Assembly (NCBI RefSeq): GCF_003991225.1
Contig: NZ_JTFC01000031.1
Coordinates: 124,001 to 188,000, forward strand
Origin: Candidatus Kurthia intestinigallinarum
Lineage (GTDB): Bacteria > Bacillota > Bacilli > Bacillales_A > Planococcaceae
Length of the DNA stretch: 64,000 nt
Direction: 5' to 3'
The notes beneath the pieces are model-generated. The model searched no databases, was not told the origin of the DNA, and was given only the letters and a program-made list of their open reading frames with translations. This document shows positions 25,982-37,600 of this stretch, in pieces (the first letter of the stretch is position 1; the number at the start of each line of letters is the position of its first letter). Made by a program: the position numbers and the translations under genes.

Positions 25982-26475
25982 CTATTTCTTAAAAAAATAG
26001 GCACGCGTTGCCTGACGTTGTTCTTCTAATAAGATGTTTTCTAATTCTTCATGCATCCATTGTAAAGTCTTTCCGTTTAAAAATTGTTTCATTTGTTGTT
26101 CTGCTTCTAACATTGTTTGATTAAACAAAAAGAATTAGATTCACAACCACTACAAGCTGTATTTTCATCTTTAAACATCGTACCAGCCACTAGATTCTTA
26201 CATTGGAACATTGGTTTAAGTCCTTAAATTGCACGAATAACATGCCAAAATGTAATATCTGATGCTTCTTTTGCTAAACGATACCCACCGTTAACGCCTG
26301 GTATCGACAATACAATACCTGCTTTTGCTAATTTGCTAAAAACTTTTGATAGATATGTTTCAGATAATCCTTGAAATTCAGCAAGTTCTTTTATCCCTAT
26401 TGTTTTCTGATCCGGAAGACTAATTAACTAAACGAGCCTATGCAAGGCATATTCTACTGTCACACTATATTTCAT
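25982..26475 (-). pseudogene. Decayed Rrf2-family transcriptional regulator
   Basis: From the ATG at 26473-26475 the minus strand encodes MKYSVTVEYALHRLV, then a TAG, then IGIKELAEFQGLSETYL and IPGVNGGYRLAKEA (winged helix), a TAA, and the Cys-bearing part (CSGCESNSFC), with a frameshift after KQ. It ends at TAG (25982-25984) in ATRAYFFKK. The three Cys that bind an Fe-S cluster in Rrf2 proteins are still readable. It lies divergent to the AhpD-like gene, which it probably once controlled. Confidence 0.85.
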
Positions 26476-26609
26476 TTTGTTTCACCCACTTCTTTCAATA
26501 CTCGCATCGTATCATATTTGACTTTTATTTAAAAAAAGAATTTCTTAATTATAGACAATTTTTATCCACGATTTTTTATCTATTATTAATTGAAAAGGAA
26601 TGATTTATT

Positions 26610-27050
26610 ATGAAAAGTCGCATTAACTATTATAAAGTAAGCGAAGCGGGGCTCAAAAACATGTTATCAATGGAAAAATATATTTCATTGGACATGAATT
26701 TAACTAAGAAGTTAATAGAATTAGTGAAAATCCGCGTATCACAAATTAATGGCTGCGCTTTTTGTTTGAATATGCATACACAAGATGCACGTAAATTAGG
26801 TGAAACAGAACAACGTATTTATTTATTAAATGCCTGGAAAGAAACCTCTTTATACACTGAGCAAGAACGTATGGCACTAGAATTTGCAGAAATATTAACG
26901 TTAATTAGCGCACATGATATTCCAGATACGCTATATGAAGAAGTCCGCACACTTTTCGATGAACGCCAATATACAGGCTTAGTTTTACTGATTAATCAAA
27001 TTAATTCATGGAATCGCATTGCAATTTCTATGGCTAATAAATTTGCTTAA
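26610..27050 (+). CDS. Carboxymuconolactone decarboxylase/AhpD-like protein
   Basis: 146 residues of the AhpD-like branch. The thiol motif with downstream His, GCAFCLNMHTQDARK (about residues 49-63), is the CxxC-x3-H active site of alkylhydroperoxidase-type proteins. The helical pair ERMALEFAEILTLI follows. It probably detoxifies peroxides or relays electrons to thiols. The adjacent Rrf2-type regulator is broken, so expression may be constitutive. Start: ATG with AAAAGGA upstream. Confidence 0.87.
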   Translation: MKSRINYYKVSEAGLKNMLSMEKYISLDMNLTKKLIELVKIRVSQINGCAFCLNMHTQDARKLGETEQRIYLLNAWKETSLYTEQERMALEFAEILTLISAHDIPDTLYEEVRTLFDERQYTGLVLLINQINSWNRIAISMANKFA

Positions 27051-27052
27051 CT

Positions 27053-27096
27053 AAAAAAGTGCACTCTTTGTATAAAAGAACGAGCGCACTTTTTTC
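27053..27096 (+). terminator. Terminator after the AhpD-like gene
   Basis: Stem AAAAAAGTGC(A)CTC facing GAGCGCACTTTTTT followed by T residues, starting right after the stop. Confidence 0.75.
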
Positions 27097-27331
27097 ATAT
27101 TGGAATACTTTTTATATACTTTAAAATTAATAACTTTCAATTCATCTTATTTGCGTATTATTACTATCTCTTTTCGGAATATATCCTACAACTAATATAA
27201 TTTTTTTCTATTTCATTCTGAATTTTAAACGGTATACAAAACTTGACATTTTTAAAAAATACGTTAAATGACATAATTTTTCATATAAAAAAAGACTTAC
27301 CCACTTTAATCAATCTCATATCGATATGTAA

Positions 27332-27790
27332 TCAATCTGATTTATCTATAAATAATATTCGTTCACAAAATTGTCGAAATTTCATTTCATACATCTTATT
27401 TGCATCTTTTGCTCTTTTTTTGGGCCCTTTAAGACGCCCTCCATTCTGTCGAATCTTTTTACTTACATGGCGGATATTTAATAAACTATCAATATTTTGA
27501 TGGGTATATTCTCTCCCATTTTGATCTATACAGAAACCATTTTTAGCTAACACCATTGTGGCAAGTCCATAATCCTGTGTCACAACAATATCACCTTTTT
27601 GAATTTTATTTACTAACGCGAAATCTGCTGAATCATTGCCTTTGGAAACGGTTACGGTCGTGGCACCTTCTCTTACAATTTCATGTGAAGTATCACAAAA
27701 AATAACGACATCCATTTCCAAATCTTGTGCGACAGCAATTGTCTCACTGACAACTGGGCATCCATCTGCATCGATACATATTTTTGGCAT
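27332..27790 (-). CDS. yqxD: YaiI/YqxD family protein (UPF0178, DUF188)
   Basis: 152 residues. The N-terminus CIDADGCPV and the stretches GNDSADFALVNKIQKGDIVVTQDYGLA and RQNGGRLKGPKKR are the family hallmarks; the fold is PIN-like. No biochemical role is established. The 230 bp to its left hold no gene. Start: ATG with GAAAGGATG about 6-8 nt upstream. Confidence 0.88.
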   Translation of the reverse strand: MPKICIDADGCPVVSETIAVAQDLEMDVVIFCDTSHEIVREGATTVTVSKGNDSADFALVNKIQKGDIVVTQDYGLATMVLAKNGFCIDQNGREYTHQNIDSLLNIRHVSKKIRQNGGRLKGPKKRAKDANKMYEMKFRQFCERILFIDKSD

Positions 27791-27982
27791 TTTTATTCAC
27801 ATCCTTTCTAAGCATTCATTGTACAATTGCCTTTTACGACAATGAATTTATCTACCCTTTAATTTTATCATGTATTTAAAATTATCTGATTATTTAAGTT
27901 TTTTGACGATTGAAAATTTTAAAAATTCCCTTTACGATAGAAACATCAAAAAACTTAAACACACACATGGGGGTTTTCTTAA

Positions 27983-29353
<1,371 letters not shown>

Positions 29354-29398
29354 TTAAAGCATTAAATTCATCCGTTTTACATTAAATATTCTGCTTAA

Positions 29399-29437
29399 AG
29401 AAGAAAGTGCGTTTTAAAACGCGCTTTCTTTTTTCTT
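29399..29437 (+). terminator. Terminator after gdhA
   Basis: Stem AAGAAAGTGCGTTTT/AAAACGCGCTTTCTT followed by a T-run. Confidence 0.85.
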
Positions 29438-29536
29438 TTTCTCGTCGTTTTTACATAAAATTCCTTCTTTTATTCTTTTTAAAACATTCTACTCTAATTT
29501 CGATTACAATACGAATAGATGGGAGGAGTGATTTCG

Positions 29537-30226
29537 ATGGAATTAATCTATAAAGGAAAAAATAAAAACATTTACCGTCTACCAACTGGTGCTTTGCAAA
29601 TACAATTCACTGATGCCGTTACTGGGGAAAATGGCGTCTTTGAGCCGGCTGCAAAATCCATTTTAAAAACCGTACCAGGTGCTGCTTTATCAAGCACACA
29701 ACTATCCGCTTACTTTTTCAAAAAATTAAATGCGATAGATGTGCCAACGCATTTTATATCTGTAGATGCTGATCACACATCGATTAGCGTTAAAGATACC
29801 ACACCATTTGGGGGACATGGTATTGATGTTATCTGTCGTTTTCGCGCGATTGGGGCCTTTGAGGCGCGCTATAATGAATTTGTTGAGCATGGTGAAGAAC
29901 TCGACACATTAGTTGAAATGGTTCTAAAAGATGAGCATGAAGAGCTACCACCAATTTTACCTGACACACTTGAAGCATTAGGTATTATGACATTACCCGA
30001 ATATAATTTTATGAAAAATTTAGCGCGTGATGTATCTGAATTTATTCGTATGGACTTAGCAAAAAAGGGACTAGAATTATATGATATGAAATTGGAGTTT
30101 GGGCGCGACTCACAAAACAATGAAATTTTATTAATAAATGAAATGTCCGCTAATAATATGCATGTCTATAAAGGCGAGCGTCTTATTAATCCAATTGAAT
30201 TAGAAGAAATTATGCTAAAAAAATAA
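29537..30226 (+). CDS. PurC-like (SAICAR synthetase fold) orphan protein
   Basis: 229 residues from the ATG at 29537 (GGGAGGAGTG 6 nt upstream). The overall pattern is that of phosphoribosylaminoimidazole-succinocarboxamide synthase: KGKNKNIY for the N-terminal ATP loop, THFISVD, VICRFRAIGAFEARY and LYDMKLEFGR. It differs at sites conserved in true PurC: the segment EISPDTCR is here NEMSANNMHVY, and the DKDxFR motif is missing. It stands alone outside any purine operon. It may be a paralogue with changed substrate; purine function is uncertain. Confidence 0.75.
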   Translation: MELIYKGKNKNIYRLPTGALQIQFTDAVTGENGVFEPAAKSILKTVPGAALSSTQLSAYFFKKLNAIDVPTHFISVDADHTSISVKDTTPFGGHGIDVICRFRAIGAFEARYNEFVEHGEELDTLVEMVLKDEHEELPPILPDTLEALGIMTLPEYNFMKNLARDVSEFIRMDLAKKGLELYDMKLEFGRDSQNNEILLINEMSANNMHVYKGERLINPIELEEIMLKK

Positions 30227-30232
30227 TCCGTT

Positions 30233-30273
30233 GAGTTGCAACAATTTTCTATTCATTGTTGCAACTCTTTTTT
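30233..30273 (+). terminator. Terminator after the PurC-like gene
   Basis: Perfect 13-bp stem GAGTTGCAACAAT/ATTGTTGCAACTC (30233-30245 and 30255-30267) followed by a T-run. Confidence 0.88.
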
Positions 30274-30348
30274 ATTTATTTAAAAAGTAAGAATATTCAT
30301 ATATAATAAAAATAATTCGGTCATCGAATCATAAAGGAGAGATGAACA

Positions 30349-32157
30349 ATGGTACAAAGTGCACCAAAACGTCAAGATATTCCGGAAAATGAACAATGGG
30401 ATTTAACGCAACTTATCGCTTCTGAACAACAATTTAATGAAGTCTTACCTAGTTTTTTAACACAGGCTCAAGCTTTAGAAGCGAAATGGCACGGACAACT
30501 GCAAACAGCTGCAGATGTCATTGCATTAATTAAGGAATACGAAGATTTTCATACTACATTAACACCTTATGTTGAATTTGCATTTTTAGATCCTGAAACA
30601 GATGCAACAAATGTAGTTGCAGAAGAACGCTACGCAAAAATGGCTCAAACATTAGCAAAAGTTAATGCTACCCTATCTTTTGTTGATAATGATATTTTAG
30701 CGCTTTCTACTGAAACATTGCAGCAAGCGCAAAACCTAGATGCTACGTATCAGCATTATGTGCAGCGTTTATTAGACCGCAAAGCACATTTATTACATCC
30801 AGCTGCCGAAAAAACGTTGGCTTCATTACAGGAAACAATTAATTCCCCTTATAGCCTTTATAACACAACAAAGTTAATGGATATTCAATTCCCTGACTTT
30901 GAAGTAAATGGTAAGCGCTATCCAAACAGCTATAACCTCTTTGAAGGTGATTGGGAAGTCGAAGACAATACAGCACTTCGTCGCGCTGCATTTGATGCTT
31001 TTTCAGCAGAATTAAAGAAATTTGAAAATACTACGGCCAAAACATACAATACACATGTTACAACGGAAAAAACAATCGCCACATTACGTGGATATGATTC
31101 TGTAATAGACTATTTATTAGCAGATCAAGAAGTTGATCGTGAATTGTATAATCGTCAAATTGATTTAATCATGAAAGAATTAGCTCCTCATATGCGTCGT
31201 TATGCAAAACTATTACAACAAACGCATGGTTTAGAAACAATAACAGTTGCTGATTTAAAAACATCATTAGATCCGGAATATGAACCTGCTATTACAGTTG
31301 AAGAATCACGTGATTATTTAAAAAAAGCATTAGCTATTCTTGGAGATGATTATTTAGAGATGATTGACGAAGCGTTTGACCATCGCTGGATTGATTTTGC
31401 ACAAAATGAAGGGAAATCGACAGGGGCCTTCTGTGCAAGCCCGTATGGTAATCATTCTTATATTCTAATTTCATGGACAAGCCGTATGAATGAGGTTTTC
31501 GTACTTGCTCATGAATTAGGTCATGCAGGGCATTTCCGCAACGCACAACGCGAGCAGACACTGTTCAACAGTGAGTCTTCAACTTATTTCGTAGAAGCTC
31601 CATCAACAATGAATGAAATGCTCATGGCGAATTACTTATTAAAAACATCGACAGATGCCCGCTTCAAACGCTGGGTCATTTCAACAATTATTGCACGCAC
31701 CTATTTCCACAACTTCGTTACACACTTATTAGAAGCTGCCTATCAGCGTAAAGTGTATGCCTTAATTGATGAAGGACAATCTGTAAATGCGTCGACATTA
31801 AATCAATTATTCCGTTCTGTACTAGAAGAATTTTGGGGTGAGGATGTTGTTATTAATGAAGGTGCAGACTTAACTTGGATGCGTCAACCTCACTATTATA
31901 TGGGACTGTACTCTTACACATATAGCGCTGGCTTGACCATTTCAACACAGGTCTCTCAGCGTATTTTACGTGAGGGAGAGCCTGCTGTTAAAGAATGGCT
32001 AGAAACATTGAAATTAGGTGGCTCTGTATCGCCTGTTGAGCTTGCAAAAACAGCTGGTGTTGATATTACAACGGACCAACCGCTAAAAGATACAATTGCC
32101 TTTATTGGTGGCCTTGTTGACCAATTAGAACAATTAACGAATGAAATCAACGATTAA
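30349..32157 (+). CDS. pepF: M3 family oligoendopeptidase F
   Basis: 602 residues. A zinc metallopeptidase that cuts short peptides in the cytoplasm. The HExxH site is LAHELGHAGHF (about residue 387), with the third ligand Glu in STYFVEAPSTMNEML about 25 residues later. Length and sequence fit the PepF group. Start: ATG with AAAGGAGAG 7 nt upstream. Single gene, closed by a perfect terminator. Confidence 0.95.
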   Translation: MVQSAPKRQDIPENEQWDLTQLIASEQQFNEVLPSFLTQAQALEAKWHGQLQTAADVIALIKEYEDFHTTLTPYVEFAFLDPETDATNVVAEERYAKMAQTLAKVNATLSFVDNDILALSTETLQQAQNLDATYQHYVQRLLDRKAHLLHPAAEKTLASLQETINSPYSLYNTTKLMDIQFPDFEVNGKRYPNSYNLFEGDWEVEDNTALRRAAFDAFSAELKKFENTTAKTYNTHVTTEKTIATLRGYDSVIDYLLADQEVDRELYNRQIDLIMKELAPHMRRYAKLLQQTHGLETITVADLKTSLDPEYEPAITVEESRDYLKKALAILGDDYLEMIDEAFDHRWIDFAQNEGKSTGAFCASPYGNHSYILISWTSRMNEVFVLAHELGHAGHFRNAQREQTLFNSESSTYFVEAPSTMNEMLMANYLLKTSTDARFKRWVISTIIARTYFHNFVTHLLEAAYQRKVYALIDEGQSVNASTLNQLFRSVLEEFWGEDVVINEGADLTWMRQPHYYMGLYSYTYSAGLTISTQVSQRILREGEPAVKEWLETLKLGGSVSPVELAKTAGVDITTDQPLKDTIAFIGGLVDQLEQLTNEIND

Positions 32158-32179
32158 TTCATTTTAATAAAACATAAAA

Positions 32180-32216
32180 AAAGACCTTCAACGATATAAT
32201 ATCGTTGAAGGTCTTT
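32180..32216. terminator. Bidirectional terminator between pepF and the TerC gene
   Basis: Perfect 16-bp stem AAAGACCTTCAACGAT/ATCGTTGAAGGTCTTT with an ATAAT loop, between converging genes. Confidence 0.93.
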
Positions 32217-32223
32217 ACTATGA

Positions 32224-32907
32224 TTAAGAATTAGATGTCATACGACGTGTTTGACGTGCTTTTGCCCATAAACCTAATGCGATTAAAATAACCATCATTA
32301 AAATTGGAATAATCCAATCCATTTGTGGGAATAATGCATCGACTAAATATTTATGACCATATTTGTCGCTAACCATCATTTCACCTGCTGTATACGCGAT
32401 TAATAACGCCCCAATCCATACGAGAATCGGTAATTTTTCCATCAATTTCATAATGATTTGACTACCGAAAATAATGATCGGAATACTAATTACTAAGCCA
32501 AGTGCTGCAAGACCTACATGGCCATTTGCAACGCCAGCAATTGCTAACACATTGTCCAAACTCATAACAAAGTCTGCGACGATAATTGTTCGTATCGCAG
32601 GCATTAAACCTGTATTACCTTTAATATCGGGGTCTTCATCGCCTGATTTTAATAAATCCCAAGCGATATATAATAATAATAAACCGCCAATGAATTTTAC
32701 AAATGGAATTCCTAAAATCCACACAGCAACTACTGTTAATACAATACGTAATACGACTGCACCCATTGTACCGAATAAAATGGCTTTTTTACGTTGCTCT
32801 GGCGCCAATTTACGACAGGCAAGCGCGATAACAACCGCATTATCCCCACTTAATACGATATCAAGCAAAATAATGGATAAGATTTTACTAATCATTTCAC
32901 CATCCAT
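32224..32907 (-). CDS. TerC family integral membrane protein (YjbE-like)
   Basis: 227 residues with seven hydrophobic helices. The two Asp-bearing family motifs LSGDNAVVIALA (about 15-26) and MSLDNVLAIAGVA (about 113-125) are intact; these line the metal path in TerC proteins, which export manganese in Bacillus (YceF/YkoY, MeeF/MeeY). No yybP-ykoY manganese riboswitch was found upstream. Paralogue identity is uncertain. Start: ATG with GTGGGAG 4 nt upstream. Confidence 0.87.
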   Translation of the reverse strand: MDGEMISKILSIILLDIVLSGDNAVVIALACRKLAPEQRKKAILFGTMGAVVLRIVLTVVAVWILGIPFVKFIGGLLLLYIAWDLLKSGDEDPDIKGNTGLMPAIRTIIVADFVMSLDNVLAIAGVANGHVGLAALGLVISIPIIIFGSQIIMKLMEKLPILVWIGALLIAYTAGEMMVSDKYGHKYLVDALFPQMDWIIPILMMVILIALGLWAKARQTRRMTSNS

Positions 32908-33029
32908 TGTACTCCCACTTTCTTTTCTAAAATGTATACTTTATTTTACACCTTTGAATTGAAAAAGAAAGAAAAAAGTGTATGAAGCACTTATTTTTTT
33001 ATGAAAAATACAGAAAAAAATCATTATTT

Positions 33030-33818
33030 TCATAATATAACAACTGGAATAATACCTAATTGTTGTAATGCTTTCATAATACCATCATCGTGGGCACTTG
33101 CTGTCACATATTGTGCATGTGCTTTAACAGCATCTGGCGCATTATTCATCGCAACACCGAATCCTACATACTCAAGCATATCTATATCATTGTAGCCATC
33201 GCCAAATGCCATAGCCTCGGTTGCATCATATTGAAAAATTTTTAATACTTCTTGAATAGCACGTGATTTTGAAACAGGCTCTGTTAATACATTCACGATT
33301 GTCGGATGCCAACGTTGGAATGTTATATGAGGAAATGCATGTTCATAAGGTAATAGTTGTTTACCCGTTGTAATTAAACACATTAAATGTGTACGATGTG
33401 CTGGATTTGGTAAATATTTCGGCACTTCCTCTAGCATAAATGCTTCATGTAGCGCCGTTTTCAATTGGTCTGTAATAATACCGTTAAAATAAAAATCTTC
33501 ACAATAAAAGGTCATAGCATGTTGCTGTTGATTGGCCATCTCAAGCATTTGCTGTTGGAATGCCGTCTCTACAGAGGCACCGTATACGACACTGCCGTTA
33601 TGCCTCACATAAGCACCATTGGCTGTAATTAATGTTTTGAAGCCCAACTCCTCCAAATCATGACACATCGAATATGGTCTTCCTGTCGCTGCAACGATAT
33701 CAATCCCTTGCTGCTGAACATAGCATATCGCTTCGATGGCGCTTTGTGGAATTTCTCCCGTTATGCTACTCGTTAATGTACCATCGATATCGAAAAAGAT
33801 AATTTTTGGTTGTTTCAC
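33030..33818 (-). CDS. Cof-type HAD-IIB family phosphatase
   Basis: 262 residues. HAD motif I FFDIDGTLTS (Asp nucleophile), motif II VAATGRPY, motif III Lys before SRAIQEVLK, and motif IV AFGDGYNDIDMLEYV are all present, and the cap between motifs II and III fits subclass IIB. Such enzymes dephosphorylate sugar phosphates, FMN or similar; the substrate is not known. Confidence 0.9.
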   Translation of the reverse strand: MKQPKIIFFDIDGTLTSSITGEIPQSAIEAICYVQQQGIDIVAATGRPYSMCHDLEELGFKTLITANGAYVRHNGSVVYGASVETAFQQQMLEMANQQQHAMTFYCEDFYFNGIITDQLKTALHEAFMLEEVPKYLPNPAHRTHLMCLITTGKQLLPYEHAFPHITFQRWHPTIVNVLTEPVSKSRAIQEVLKIFQYDATEAMAFGDGYNDIDMLEYVGFGVAMNNAPDAVKAHAQYVTASAHDDGIMKALQQLGIIPVVIL

Positions 33819-33852
33819 ATTAAATACTCCCTTGTACCGTTACTTTTGATGA

Positions 33853-33889
33853 AAAAGAGGAATCGTGCTACTCGCACGATTCCTCTTTA
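33853..33889 (-). terminator. Terminator after the dynA-sulfurtransferase operon
   Basis: Perfect 15-bp stem AAAGAGGAATCGTGC/GCACGATTCCTCTTT, directly past the stop, with T-run on the minus strand. Confidence 0.88.
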
Positions 33890-34693
33890 TTATTCTTCAC
33901 TTTGTTCAATTGGCTCGTGATTGATCCAATCACTGAAGCTGCCCGTATACACTTGAACATTTGGATAATCTAGTTGCTTTAACATTGCATAAAGTGATGA
34001 TGCAGTTACCCCGCTTCCACAATACACAATAATTTGTTCATCTTTCGACACCGTATGAGTAAGCGTTTCATTCACCGACAATTGTCCGTCTTGTACAAGT
34101 TGCTCCCAATCGTAGTTACGAGCAGTAGGTATATGACCTGCGACATGATCAATTGGCTCTTCGTCGCCGCGATAACGACTTGCTGAACGTGCGTCTAACA
34201 ATACCTTATTAACTTTACGACGCGCTACTTCTTTCACCTGCTCACGATTTACATAAACATTTTCATTCCATTGAATAGGCATTGTGGACGTCAAATAGTC
34301 AACATCTGTCGTCACCTCAAAGCCTGCTGCAACAAGTCCCTTATAGCCTTCTTGTACAATATACGCATTGGTAAAACCAGCATATTGCAACATGAAGTAG
34401 GCGCGTGCTGCAAATGGCTGTCCACCCTCATCATAAATATAAATCGGTTGTTCATAGGTTAAGCCTAAACGATGCACAACGGCAGCTAATTGATCTTTTG
34501 TTGGCATCGGATGACGACCCTCGCTAGAAGTCATATCTGATAGATCTTTTTCAATATCAATATGGCGTGCGCCTTTTATATGACCATCCATAAATTGCTT
34601 TTTTCCTGCTTGTGAATCGTTTAAATTAAAGCGCGCATCTAGAAAATATGCGGGTTGTTGAATTGCATTCGCTGATACTAATACTGCTGTCAT
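33890..34693 (-). CDS. Sulfurtransferase with two rhodanese domains (SseA-like)
   Basis: 267 residues. An N-terminal inactive rhodanese domain (LDARFNLNDSQAGKKQF, GHIKGARHIDIEKDLSD) and a C-terminal active one with the Cys loop VYCGSGVTASS. The loop CGSGVTA is typical of 3-mercaptopyruvate sulfurtransferases rather than thiosulfate enzymes, which have CRKGVTA. It transfers sulfur to thiols or cyanide. The start lies 1 bp from the dynA stop and its ribosome binding site (AGAGGTG) is inside dynA, so the two are co-translated. Confidence 0.9.
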   Translation of the reverse strand: MTAVLVSANAIQQPAYFLDARFNLNDSQAGKKQFMDGHIKGARHIDIEKDLSDMTSSEGRHPMPTKDQLAAVVHRLGLTYEQPIYIYDEGGQPFAARAYFMLQYAGFTNAYIVQEGYKGLVAAGFEVTTDVDYLTSTMPIQWNENVYVNREQVKEVARRKVNKVLLDARSASRYRGDEEPIDHVAGHIPTARNYDWEQLVQDGQLSVNETLTHTVSKDEQIIVYCGSGVTASSLYAMLKQLDYPNVQVYTGSFSDWINHEPIEQSEE

Positions 34694-34694
34694 A

Positions 34695-37600
34695 TTAATG
34701 CACCTCTGCTACTAAATTGTTGTAAATCCCTTTCCATTCAGCCAGCTTACTTTCTTCTTGCAATAAATTACGTTCCGTTTCAATTTGACGCAATGCTTGT
34801 TTTTCTAAGTTTGTACGTAGTGCATCCGCTTGCTTGGTAATGATTGCTTGAGCCCAAGCTGTCATACGTACGCCTTGTTCATCTAAATAGATTTTCGCAT
34901 CTGGTTTTGAAATCTCTTCTAATTTATCACGTAATAAGAAACGTTCATTTTTCTCAAAGAATGCTTTAGAGTTTTTAAATAACTTATTCACTTCTTTGTA
35001 TTTATTATAGTCATTAAATGGGCCTGTAAATTCAAGAATTTCAGGGTCTTCTAATTCAAACGGCATAAATGAGAAGCTGTCATTCATATCTTTCATTTTA
35101 CGCACATCTGTCGTATAACGCTCTTTAAAACGCGCAACTAAGAATTTTGATAAACGGAAATTCGTCACACGCATTTCTTGTTCAAAATCAAAGCTTAATG
35201 AACCAACTAATTCTTTTAATGCAAAATCAAGAGCTGCTGACGTTGAATTTGTATTAAATACTGCCGGATTGTATGATTCTTTAAAGAAGTCTGTATAACG
35301 TAAATACACACGTTGTAATACATAGTATAGTAAATCTTTTTGTTCATTTGCTTCGTCTTTTTCAATAACTGCTGCTGCAGATTGGCCGAAGTATTTTTTA
35401 ATGAATGTTTCTAACGTTGCAAGCTCTTCTAAACGCTCATCTTTACGCGCTAAATTTTGCTCTGTTTGCTCGATTAATGATGATAAACGGCCTTCTGTTT
35501 TTTCCGTTTCTTCTGCTAATGCTTGAACAGCAATTGCTGTCAGTTCATTTTCTAAGAAATGATGGAAATTTTCCTCAAATGGTTTCATACCTGATTCAAG
35601 TTCTATTTGCTCTACTTTTTCTTTTAGAGCAAGTAAGCTTGAAATACCGAATAAACGTGGTTTACGAATACCAAAACGCAATAATTCACTACGTACATAG
35701 TCAATAACTGCATCACGCTCTTCATCATCTGCTGCCAAATCAATGGCATTTACGACGAAGAACATTTTATCAAGTTCAAAGGCATCTTTCACACGACCTA
35801 ATTGAATTAAGAATTCACGGTCCGCACGTGCAAAGGCATGATTGTAATACGTAATAAATAAAATCGCATCTGCATTACGAATATATTCAAATGCTACACC
35901 TGTATGACGCGCATTGATTGAATCTGCTCCTGGTGTATCAACTAACGTGACACCCATACGAGTTAATGCACAATCAAAGTAGAAATCGATATTATCCACG
36001 AAGCAAGAACGATTTTCTTGTGCAACAAATTTTTCAAAATCTTCGTAGTTTGCACGCACAACTGTACCTAATTTATCTTTAAATAGTGGGTAGCCTTCAC
36101 GGAATGCACGAACGAATGATTTATGGACATGTAAACGCTCATCTACTAATTCTACATCTAATGCTTGTTGCGCCTTATTAAAGGCATCGTCAAGAGATGT
36201 AACCGTTATGCCAATTTCACCATATGATGAAATGATATCTTCGGTCATTTGCTCAACTGTTTTTAATACAACATCGGCTGTTTCGTGTGGGTGCTCTGGT
36301 GACACTGGACGAATTTTATTAATCGCTGCTGTTGTTGGGTTTGGCGAAACGGGTAATACTCTTTGACCCATTAATGCATTCGAGAATGATGATTTACCCG
36401 CACTAAATGCACCAAATAAAGCAATAGTGAAATCTTTTTCTTCTAAACGAGACACTTTATTTTTCAAGTAGGCTGATACTTCTTCAAAACCATCGATTGG
36501 TTCAACTGCATTTGCTGTGCGCAAGGCATGCTCAATTGTTGCTGATAATTGGACATTGTACTCACCTTGTGTCAATTCTTCAATATGCTCTACCGCTTGC
36601 GTTTCTTCTTCTTGCGCCAACATTGATGGATCGAAGTGGCGCATTTTATCATACGCTTCACGACGTTCTTTAATCCAATTATTCGTTAATTTATCTGCTT
36701 CTTGATTTAATGTATGAATATCAACTGTTTGTTGGATTGCAAAGTATTTTTCTTGGCCTTCTACTTTGTTATATTCACGAATAATTGCTACTTTTTCTTC
36801 TAATGTACGTTTTTTCTTTTTAAGAGGCTCAATATGGGTCATTGCCAGTTCTTCGATTAATGATTTCTTATGTTGTTTCCAATCATCTGTTTCACGTTTG
36901 AACCAAATTCGAGTTGCTGATACAACACGGTTTGCAAAGTTAATCAAAGCATCTCCTGCTACAGCATTTGTACGAACTTCCCCTTCAATGACACTAAATG
37001 GAATATCAAATGTAAAGTCATCGATTGCTAGCGACTCTGCATCACTTAGCGCACCAACATCTTTTAGTGACTGTTTCATGATGTTTAACATGTGACCAGA
37101 AATTTGTGAACCCACAACTTCTTTGTATTTTGCATACAATTCTTGCTGACGTTTTTCACGTTCTGCTTCGGTTTTCTTTTTCTTACCGAATAAGCCACCC
37201 ACGCTAAAGTCCGTTTGCTTAGATTCTGCATATTTACCAAGTAAATCACGTAATTCAAATGGCATTAATACCGCATTCTCAAGTAATTCATCTACTTTTG
37301 TATTGTAGTTAATTTCCCATTCATCTACTGAATACAATTCTAATTGACGTAAGACAGTATCATACTCAGCTAAAATATCTTCTTTACGAATCCAGTCATC
37401 TTCTGTGACAACGTCCAAACTATTATCGTAAATTTCTTGTTTTTGTTGTGCTAAGTACGCTTCATGCTCTGCTAACAATTGTTTTAATGTATTTTCTCCA
37501 TTCGTAACGATTGCATCTTGCCAGCCATCCATACTATCCATGACAATACTTTTTACTTGTTCGAAATCATTATTTGGATTGTTTACGTCGCGTAGAGACG

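Noticed and set aside
32908-33029. Manganese (yybP-ykoY) riboswitch upstream of the TerC gene
   Set aside because: The characteristic loop sequences were not found in the short spacer.
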